Below are positions 58,851-64,000 of a DNA stretch of 64,000 bases, one piece after another. The notes beneath the pieces are model-generated. The model made no database searches. It worked only from the letters and a program-made list of their open reading frames with translations, and was not told where the DNA came from. How positions within the stretch are numbered: position 1 is the stretch's first letter; each line of letters starts with the position of its first letter. Source of the DNA: Leifsonia virtsii (GTDB lineage: Bacteria; Actinomycetota; Actinomycetes; Actinomycetales; Microbacteriaceae); NCBI RefSeq assembly GCF_030433675.1, contig NZ_JAROCB010000005.1, forward strand, positions 124,001 through 188,000, written 5' to 3'. The position numbers and the translations under genes are program-made.

Positions 58851-60094
58851 CACGCCCTCCTCGTGCACCGGCCGGTGGCGTGGGCGCGCACGTCGTGGGC
58901 GAAGACGTCGAGCGCGCTGCGGATGAGTCGCACCGTGCCGTCCGGGTGGTGGCACGCGCCGCGGCCGACGATCAGGCCCGACACGCGCCGAAGCTCGGCG
59001 GCGCTCTCCTCGGCGGCCTGGCCGCGGGCGAGGGAGGTGAACCGCGTCGCCAGCGTGGGCAGCCCGAACATGCACGGCCCGCACTGGCCGGCGGTCTGGC
59101 CGGCCAGGTACTCGACGATGTCGGCCGTGGCCCGCAGGCCGCAGCGCCGATCGGAGAGCACGTGGACGATCCCCGCCCCCGGCTGCGCGCCGAACGGCTC
59201 GAGGCCGGAAGGCGTCAGCGGCGTGCCGAACGACGACGCCGGCACCCAGGCGCCGTGGTAGCCGCCGATCAGGGCCGCCGCGGCCGAGCCGGGCTCCAGG
59301 CCGCCTGCCCGGAGCACGCCGTCGAGGGTCGCGTCGGTGGCGATCTCGAACACGCCCGTCCGCGGGAGGTCGCCGCTGAGGGTGATCAACCGCGTCCCCG
59401 GGTCCTCCGGCGAGCCGACCGAGCGGAACCAGGCGCCGCCGAAGCGGGCGATGAGCCCGAGGTGCGCCATGGTCTCGACGTTGTGCACGAGGGTCGGCCG
59501 GCCGCGAAGACCGGACTCGGAGAGCCGCACGGTGCGGTCGATCGGCCGCGGGTCGTCGTTCTCGATGGCGTTCACGACCGCGCTGGCCTCACCGGCGATG
59601 AAGCTGTCCGCCGCCTCCACGACCTCGATACCGCGGGCGTCGGCGCGCTCGCCGATGGCCCGCTCGACGGAGGCGAGGGAGCCGGACCCCGCGTACAGGA
59701 GCACGTTGCGGGCGCCGAGGGTGCGGGCGGCGGTCAGCATCCCGTCGATCACGAGGTGCGGCGCGTTCTGCAGCAGCACCTCGTCCTTCCAGCTGAGCGG
59801 CTCGCCCTCGGAGCCGTTCGCGATCAGGAGCGGCGCGCGTCCCCGCCGCCGCCCTGCCGCGGCCGCGCCGGTGGCCGCGAGTTTGCGCCAGGCCGGGAAG
59901 CCCGCTCCGCCGCGGCCGGTGAGCCCGGAGGCCTCGAGCTGGTCCAGCAGCGCGCCTGGGTCGCGGAGGGGGAGCGGTCCGAACGTGCGCAGGTGCGCCT
60001 CGTGGTCGGCCGCCGCGCCCGCAGCGAGCACGCGTTGCGCGCCGGCCGGCGCCTGGACGGCGGGGGCCGTCGACGGCTCCGAGGTCATGGTCAT
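58850..60094 (-). CDS. NuoF-like NADH dehydrogenase flavoprotein, altered Fe-S site
   Basis: 414 residues. 'GLTGRGGAGFPAWRKLA' (58-73) is the FMN/NADH-binding glycine-rich motif, 'ANGSEGEPLSWKDEVLL' the second conserved FMN-site block and 'VHNVETMAHL' the third; an SLBB-type domain follows. The C-terminal Fe-S region normally reads SCGxCxPC plus a later Cys; here it is 'TAGQCGPC' with Ala335 in place of the first Cys, leaving Cys338, Cys341 and Cys381. So a 3Fe-4S or no cluster is expected. Likely oxidises NAD(P)H and passes electrons to the ferredoxin or membrane partner. ATGA overlap with the membrane gene. Confidence 0.87.
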   Translation of the reverse strand: MTMTSEPSTAPAVQAPAGAQRVLAAGAAADHEAHLRTFGPLPLRDPGALLDQLEASGLTGRGGAGFPAWRKLAATGAAAAGRRRGRAPLLIANGSEGEPLSWKDEVLLQNAPHLVIDGMLTAARTLGARNVLLYAGSGSLASVERAIGERADARGIEVVEAADSFIAGEASAVVNAIENDDPRPIDRTVRLSESGLRGRPTLVHNVETMAHLGLIARFGGAWFRSVGSPEDPGTRLITLSGDLPRTGVFEIATDATLDGVLRAGGLEPGSAAAALIGGYHGAWVPASSFGTPLTPSGLEPFGAQPGAGIVHVLSDRRCGLRATADIVEYLAGQTAGQCGPCMFGLPTLATRFTSLARGQAAEESAAELRRVSGLIVGRGACHHPDGTVRLIRSALDVFAHDVRAHATGRCTRRA

Positions 60095-60666
60095 CGTGTC
60101 TCCTCCCGGTAGACGTCGGCGATGCGTCTGGTCTGCGCATGCTCGAGGAACCCGGCCGACGCCCGCCAGATCACCGCAGCGAGCACGAGCAGGGCGGAGC
60201 CGGCCGCGAGCAGCAGGAACCAGCCGCTCGTGCCGTTGGTGCCGTTGCCGATCGCGTGCACGACGGCGATGGGCCACATGGCGTAGGTGAACCAGTGCAC
60301 GAACCGGAACGCGCGCTGCCCGATCCTGCGCCGCAAGAGGCCCGTGATGACGATCGCGGCGACCAGGTCGAAGGCCACGGTGCCCAGCCCCTGCCAGAAC
60401 GGCTTGAAGGAGCCGAGGAACGGCACGACGACGTCGATCGGGTTCAGCTTCGCGTAGGAGTCGAACATCAGCGTCCCGACGTGCAGCACGAGGAAGACGA
60501 CCGCCAGCAGCGACACGTTCCTGTGGACGAGCGAGACCGAGAACCGAGGCATCCCGGGCAGTGGTCGTCCGGACCGGGTGACGATCCCGAGCAGCACCGT
60601 CACCGTGAACAGGATGAGCGCGATCACGCCGCTCGCCCGCCCGAAGGCCCACAGCATCTCGTTCAT
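60091..60666 (-). CDS. ferric-reductase-like transmembrane protein
   Basis: 191 residues with about six helices. 'WAFGRASGVIALILFTVTVLLGIVTR' opens it; 'VSLVHRNVSLLAVVFLVLHVGTLMFD' and 'FRFVHWFTYAMWPIAVVHAIGNG' contain His pairs that could bind b-type haem, as in the ferric-reductase/YedZ/MsrQ superfamily. It should move electrons across the membrane. ATGA overlaps with both the ApbE gene before it and the NuoF-like gene after it, so the set NuoF-like/ferredoxin/membrane protein/ApbE works as a unit. Confidence 0.85.
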   Translation of the reverse strand: MNEMLWAFGRASGVIALILFTVTVLLGIVTRSGRPLPGMPRFSVSLVHRNVSLLAVVFLVLHVGTLMFDSYAKLNPIDVVVPFLGSFKPFWQGLGTVAFDLVAAIVITGLLRRRIGQRAFRFVHWFTYAMWPIAVVHAIGNGTNGTSGWFLLLAAGSALLVLAAVIWRASAGFLEHAQTRRIADVYREETR

Positions 60667-61643
60667 CGCGCACCTCCGGACGGCAGCGCATCCGGCGCCG
60701 GCCATGCGCCGGTCGCGACGACGCGCCCCTGCAGGTCGACCAGGCGCGCGGCCGCACGCTGCTCGGCGAGCCAGCGGGGTGCGCCGCGCCCGCGGACGAT
60801 CGCGGCGGTGCTGAGGGCGTTGGCCTCCACGCAGTCGGCCGTGGCGACCGTCGCCGACCGCCAGGCCGGGACGACGGGAGCCCCGGAGGCGGGGTCGAGG
60901 ATGTGCTGATGGACGCGTCCCTCGTGCCGCCAGCGGCGCTTCTGCGTGCTGGAGGTCGCGATGGCGCTGCCGTCGGGAAGGAACACCTGCTGCGACGGGT
61001 CGGCCGGCGCGTCCTGCACGAGCACCTCCCACCCGCCGGCGGATGTCGTGCCGGCCGTCGCGATGTCGCCGCCGAGCGAGACCAGCACACCCGTGTCCAG
61101 CCCGCTCGCGATCCGCGCGGCGACGAGGTCGGCGGCGTACGCCTTGGCGGTGGCGCCGAGGTCGAGGCGCAGGGACGCGGGCAGCGTCAGGGTGCGGCCG
61201 TCGAGGCGGACGGCGCGCCAGCCGGGGGAGCGCCGCGTCACGGAGACGGTGAACGTGGCGGGCCGGCCCGTGTCGGAGGTGGCGGCAGTCGCGTCGAGCT
61301 CCTCGAGGTCGCGGTCGTAGCCCCAGCGGGCGAGCTCACGGCCCAGCGTGGGGTCGACGCTTCCGCCGGTGCGCTCGGCGACACGAAGCGCCGTGGCGAC
61401 GAGGTCCGCGAGCAGCGGGGACACCTCCACGCCGCGTGCCGCCCGCTCATCCGCCAGACGGGAGAGTTCGGACGCCGGGTCGAAGCGGTCGCACGCCGCG
61501 CCGACGGCGGCCAGCACGTCGTCCGCGATCGCCCGGGCGGCGTCGATGACGTCGCCGCGCTCGACGACGACGGAGGCGTCCGTGCTCCACACCCGCCAGT
61601 CGGAACGCGCGGACGTGAGCTCAGGAGCCAGAGGATGTGCCAC
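60663..61643 (-). CDS. apbE: FAD:protein FMN transferase (ApbE family)
   Basis: 326 residues. 'CDRFDPASELSRLADERA' is the N-terminal FAD-site block, 'GGSVDPTLGRELARWGYDRDL', 'LDLGATAKAYAADLVAARI' and 'GVLVSLGGDIATAG' are the core motifs, and 'HQHILDPASGAPV' and 'TVATADCVEANALSTAAIV' the metal/FAD motifs of ApbE. It attaches FMN to Ser/Thr of target flavoproteins. GTG 61643 follows GGAGGG. Upstream it overlaps a Ser/Pro-rich membrane-anchored protein by 23 bp. The usual FMN-binding target domain with an SGAT motif is not seen nearby. Confidence 0.87.
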   Translation of the reverse strand: MAHPLAPELTSARSDWRVWSTDASVVVERGDVIDAARAIADDVLAAVGAACDRFDPASELSRLADERAARGVEVSPLLADLVATALRVAERTGGSVDPTLGRELARWGYDRDLEELDATAATSDTGRPATFTVSVTRRSPGWRAVRLDGRTLTLPASLRLDLGATAKAYAADLVAARIASGLDTGVLVSLGGDIATAGTTSAGGWEVLVQDAPADPSQQVFLPDGSAIATSSTQKRRWRHEGRVHQHILDPASGAPVVPAWRSATVATADCVEANALSTAAIVRGRGAPRWLAEQRAAARLVDLQGRVVATGAWPAPDALPSGGAR

Positions 61644-61947
61644 TGCTCTGCCCTCCCTGGCTCGGAGCCACCGGCGCCGGGGCTTGCGGAGCGGCCGGGG
61701 CCGGAGCAGCCGGCGCCTGCTGCTCGTCGTCGCCCTCGGTCGACGGATCGGACGGCTGCGACGACTCGGAGGAGCTCCCGGACGACTCACCCGAGGAGGG
61801 CGTCGTCGACGCGGGGGTGGTCGAGGATGCCGTGTGGGTGCTGCCGAGCAGCACGCCCGACATGATCGCCGTGACGGCCAGGCTCCCTGCGCCGATCAGC
61901 CCGGTCAGCCAGCCGGCGATGCGCTTGCCGCGTTCCCGTGTCGCCAT
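61621..61947 (-). CDS. membrane-anchored Ser/Pro/Ala-rich small protein, 108 aa
   Basis: A basic start (MATRERGKR) and one hydrophobic helix ('GWLTGLIGAGSLAVTAIMSGVLLG') lead to an extracytoplasmic low-complexity tail rich in Ser, Thr, Pro, Ala and acidic residues, to the end. In related actinobacterial clusters this position, before ApbE, is held by an FMN-binding protein with the same kind of anchor and linker followed by an FMN-binding domain; here that domain is absent. It may be a truncated form or a separate anchor protein. First gene of the electron-transfer operon. Confidence 0.65.
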   Translation of the reverse strand: MATRERGKRIAGWLTGLIGAGSLAVTAIMSGVLLGSTHTASSTTPASTTPSSGESSGSSSESSQPSDPSTEGDDEQQAPAAPAPAAPQAPAPVAPSQGGQSSGTSSGS

Positions 61948-62110
61948 GGTGCGCCTCCGTTTCGAATCACCTGCCTCCAGGGTCGTCGCGGATTCTTGAC
62001 GGATTCTTACGTGGCGTGGGTGAACGCTGGCAATGCCCTTTGGGAACCCGGTGCTGGGCGGCTCCGGGATGCAGGCGCGGCCGGACCGGAACCCGGTGGA
62101 GGATGAGGGG

Positions 62111-62704
62111 ATGACCATCCTCATCGTCACGGCCCACCCGCACACACCGTCCCTGACCTCGGGCATCGTCGAGGCGTTGCGGGAGGCGTCGGGGAGCGCC
62201 GAGGTGGAGCACGCGGACCTCGCACGGGAGGGGTTCGATCCCCGGTTCACCCTCGCCGACCGGCACACCTACCTGACGGGCCGGGACGCCCCGGCCGATG
62301 TCGTGAGGGAGCAGGAGAGGCTGGACCGGGCGACCGACGTCGTCCTGGTCTTCCCCGTGTTCTGGTGGTCCATGCCCGCGCTGCTGAAGGGCTGGATCGA
62401 CCGGGTCTTCTCCAACGGATGGGCGTTCGCCATCGGCGCGGAGGGCGGCATCGAACGCAGGCTCGGGCACCTGACGATCCACATCCTCGCGGTCGCGGGC
62501 GACGACGCCGGTGTCTACGATCGGCACGAGTACGCGAGCGCGATGCGCACGCAGCTCCAGCACGGCATCGTCGACTACTGCGGGGCCCGGCGCGGCGCGA
62601 TGACCTTCCTCCACGACTCCGAGAGCGAGGACGCCGCGACCCGCAGCGCCGCCGTCGCCGCATCCGTCGACGCGATCCTCGGGGCGTTGAGCGAGCGGAG
62701 GTGA
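62111..62704 (+). CDS. NAD(P)H-dependent oxidoreductase, flavodoxin fold (MdaB/KefF type)
   Basis: 197 residues. 'ILIVTAHPHTPSLTSGIVEAL' is the FMN-phosphate-binding start, 'VVLVFPVFWWSMPALLKGWIDRVFSNGWAF' the flavin-site motif (PxxWxSxPAxLKGWxDRV), followed by 'GTLTIHILAVAGD'-like sequence. These proteins reduce quinones with NAD(P)H via FMN. I use ATG 62111 rather than an upstream in-frame ATG at 62033, since the fold starts there and GAGGGG precedes it. Divergent from the electron-transfer operon with a 163-bp gap in which I see no clear operator. Confidence 0.88.
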   Translation: MTILIVTAHPHTPSLTSGIVEALREASGSAEVEHADLAREGFDPRFTLADRHTYLTGRDAPADVVREQERLDRATDVVLVFPVFWWSMPALLKGWIDRVFSNGWAFAIGAEGGIERRLGHLTIHILAVAGDDAGVYDRHEYASAMRTQLQHGIVDYCGARRGAMTFLHDSESEDAATRSAAVAASVDAILGALSERR

Positions 62705-62708
62705 CGGG

Positions 62709-63131
62709 TCACCGGATGACGAGCCGTCGCACCCCGCCACGGACCAGCATCAGCACGACGATGAGCAGGGTGACCTGGAAGAAACCGCCCAGGTGGACCG
62801 CGTCGCCGAACACGAGGTCGACGAGCTCGAGCACGAGGAACTTGCTGCCCGGCAGCACGAGGAGGAGCGCCACGACGTTGACCACGCGGATCAACGCCCG
62901 GTCGCTGTTCCGGATCCGCGCCACGATCCGCTTCTTCACGGCGAGGACGAGCTCGAGCACGAGCTTCAGCAGCACCGCCGTGAGCAGTGCGACGAGGAAG
63001 CTCTCGGAGATGACGGCGGGGAACACCTGGATGAAGAGGCCGAGGACGACGAGGTAGCTGAACACATCCACGACGTCGACCGCGCGCACGCCTGTCCATG
63101 CCCGCCCGAGGGGACGCCCGTCCGGCTCCAT
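62709..63131 (-). CDS. hypothetical membrane protein, 140 aa
   Basis: 140 residues with four predicted helices: 'VVDVFSYLVVLGLFIQVFPAVI', 'FLVALLTAVLLKLVLELVLAV', 'RALIRVVNVVALLLVLPGSKFLVLELV' and 'GGFFQVTLLIVVLMLVRGGVRRLV'. The basic segment 'KKRIVARIRNSDR' between helices 2 and 3 should be cytoplasmic. It looks like a small conserved actinobacterial membrane protein without known role. Convergent with the flavodoxin-fold gene (4 bp apart) and divergent from the MASE1 gene. Confidence 0.7.
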   Translation of the reverse strand: MEPDGRPLGRAWTGVRAVDVVDVFSYLVVLGLFIQVFPAVISESFLVALLTAVLLKLVLELVLAVKKRIVARIRNSDRALIRVVNVVALLLVLPGSKFLVLELVDLVFGDAVHLGGFFQVTLLIVVLMLVRGGVRRLVIR

Positions 63132-63182
63132 GCGCTCATGATCCCAGACGTCCGCAATCCGGCGGCTGGTACGGTCCATGGT

Positions 63183-64000
63183 GTGAGCGACATCGCCATG
63201 GATGCGAGTCTCGCCGAACCCACGAGACGATCGTGGTTCTCGACGAGGCTTCCCTGGTGGGGCTGGGCGGTCGCGCTCGTCCTGATCTTCGCGGCGTCGA
63301 TCCTCGGCGTCGAGTTCGCTCCCTCGCACAGCTCCGTCGCCGTCTGGTGGCCCGCCGCCGGGCTGTCCGTGCTGCTGGTGCTGGTCGTCCGCACGCGGCG
63401 GGAACAGGCGTGGGCGCTCGGAGCGATCCTGCTGACCACCGCGGTCGCGAACGTCGTCGCCGGGCGTCCGCCCGCCGTCGCCGCCGCGTTCGGCCTGGCC
63501 AATGCGCTGGAGGCGCTCGTCGTCCTCGCCGTGCTGCTCTCGTCGGGAAAGGGCGACCCGACCCTGCGGAACCTGGCCGCGGCAGCCCGATTCGTGCTCG
63601 CCGTCGTCTGCGGCGCGATCGTGATCGGAGTGCTCGCCGGCTCGACGGTCTCCGCGCTCTCCGGCGTCCCCTTCCTGCCGACGGCAGCGCTGGTCGCCGC
63701 CTCGCACGCCGCCGCCGTGCTGATGATCGCGCCCTTCGGGCTGCTGCCGCCGCCGCTGCCCGTGCGGGCGACGGTGACCGAGATGGTCGTCCAGGCCGCG
63801 ATCCTGGCCGGAGTGATCGCGCTGGTGTTCCATCCGTCCGTGCACCTGTCGCTCGCGTTCGTCCCGTACCCGGTCCTCGCGTGGGCGTCGTTCCGGTTCC
63901 CGATCCGCGTGGTGGTGACGGAGACGCTACTGGCGTCGGTGACGATGCTCGGACTCACGATCGCGGGCGGAGGGCCGTACAACGTGGAGTCCCTGGACGT
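63183..64000 (+). CDS. MASE1-domain sensor protein (3' end outside window)
   Basis: The frame opens at GTG 63183 and stays open to the last base (272 codons visible). After a 20-residue cytoplasmic start it shows about eight hydrophobic helices: 'WAVALVLIFAASILGVEFA', 'SSVAVWWPAAGLSVLLVLVV' (the WxPAG-type motif of MASE1), 'WALGAILLTTAVANVVAGR' and 'VPYPVLAWASFRFP' near the end. MASE1 is a membrane sensor module that precedes histidine kinase, PAS or diguanylate cyclase domains; the output part is beyond the window, so its type is unknown. Confidence 0.8.
   Translation, partial: MSDIAMDASLAEPTRRSWFSTRLPWWGWAVALVLIFAASILGVEFAPSHSSVAVWWPAAGLSVLLVLVVRTRREQAWALGAILLTTAVANVVAGRPPAVAAAFGLANALEALVVLAVLLSSGKGDPTLRNLAAAARFVLAVVCGAIVIGVLAGSTVSALSGVPFLPTAALVAASHAAAVLMIAPFGLLPPPLPVRATVTEMVVQAAILAGVIALVFHPSVHLSLAFVPYPVLAWASFRFPIRVVVTETLLASVTMLGLTIAGGGPYNVESLD

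Overview
The window is GC-rich actinobacterial DNA. Codons end almost always in G or C, GTG and TTG starts are common, genes overlap by ATGA or GTGA, and a CUT1 sugar importer lacks its own ATPase. The gene set (HutC-type GntR and LacI regulators, many Gfo/Idh/MocA oxidoreductases, ThuA-like proteins, peptide-type ABC importers) suggests a plant- or soil-associated member of the Microbacteriaceae (Leifsonia/Microbacterium-like). That placement is inference; no rRNA or other marker gene is present.

Layout. (1) 1-7.5 kb: a mixed stretch with two alpha/beta hydrolases, an SDR dehydrogenase, an overlapping trio TDT transporter / DUF302 stub / TauE-SafE permease, a cupin, two orphan response regulators and a zinc-independent quinone-type oxidoreductase. 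It ends in a 0.47 kb gap that holds two palindromes, a tRNA-3'-end-like sequence and a strong terminator, so a former integration boundary is possible. (2) 8-9.7 kb: HxlR regulator with a divergent pair, a RibD-like reductase and an AHL-lactonase-like metallo-beta-lactamase fold protein, separated by a clean palindromic operator. (3) 9.6-25.5 kb: an MFS exporter, a GH9-like glycoside hydrolase without a secretion signal, an APC permease, an MDR dehydrogenase, then a long operon with Gfo/Idh/MocA oxidoreductase, ThuA, a peptide-type ABC importer (one gene is a permease-ATPase fusion), a second ThuA, a TIM-barrel isomerase and an epimerase. (4) 25.5-41.5 kb: a GntR regulator, a second complete peptide-type ABC importer on the minus strand, and a divergent operon with Gfo/Idh/MocA oxidoreductase, a paralogous GntR, copper amine oxidase, TIM-barrel isomerase, a second oxidoreductase, SIS-domain protein, BadF-type sugar kinase and an aldehyde dehydrogenase. 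(5) 41.5-50.2 kb: two LacI regulators, a CUT1 sugar importer without ATPase, aldehyde dehydrogenase, 2-hydroxyacid dehydrogenase and a third ThuA. (6) 50.3-56.1 kb: LacI-type operators, MFS symporter, oxidoreductase, DUF993 protein, TIM-barrel isomerase and glycerate kinase. (7) 56.1-64 kb: GNAT, two SDRs, a ferredoxin / NuoF-like / ferric-reductase-like / ApbE electron-transfer cluster, a flavodoxin-fold oxidoreductase, a membrane protein and the start of a MASE1 sensor.

How it fits together. Regions 3-6 read as at least four neighbouring carbohydrate-derivative uptake and catabolism modules. They reuse the same kit: importer, NAD(P)-dependent oxidoreductase, ThuA, TIM-barrel isomerase, then aldehyde or hydroxyacid dehydrogenase and kinase. 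This kit matches pathways that oxidise a sugar ring to a 3-keto intermediate before cleavage (ThuAB, levoglucosan and C-glycoside pathways), but no substrate can be read from the sequence. The second module stands out because a copper amine oxidase with an intact active site lies among amino-sugar-type genes (SIS isomerase, BadF/GlcNAc-kinase-like, HutC regulators with a dre-like operator). Three operator families can be read directly: GGTA repeats spaced exactly 10 bp (GntR modules), a GGGTAARCGCTTTCCC-type LacI site and a GGAATGCGCATTCC-type LacI site. They link modules that are up to 37 kb apart.
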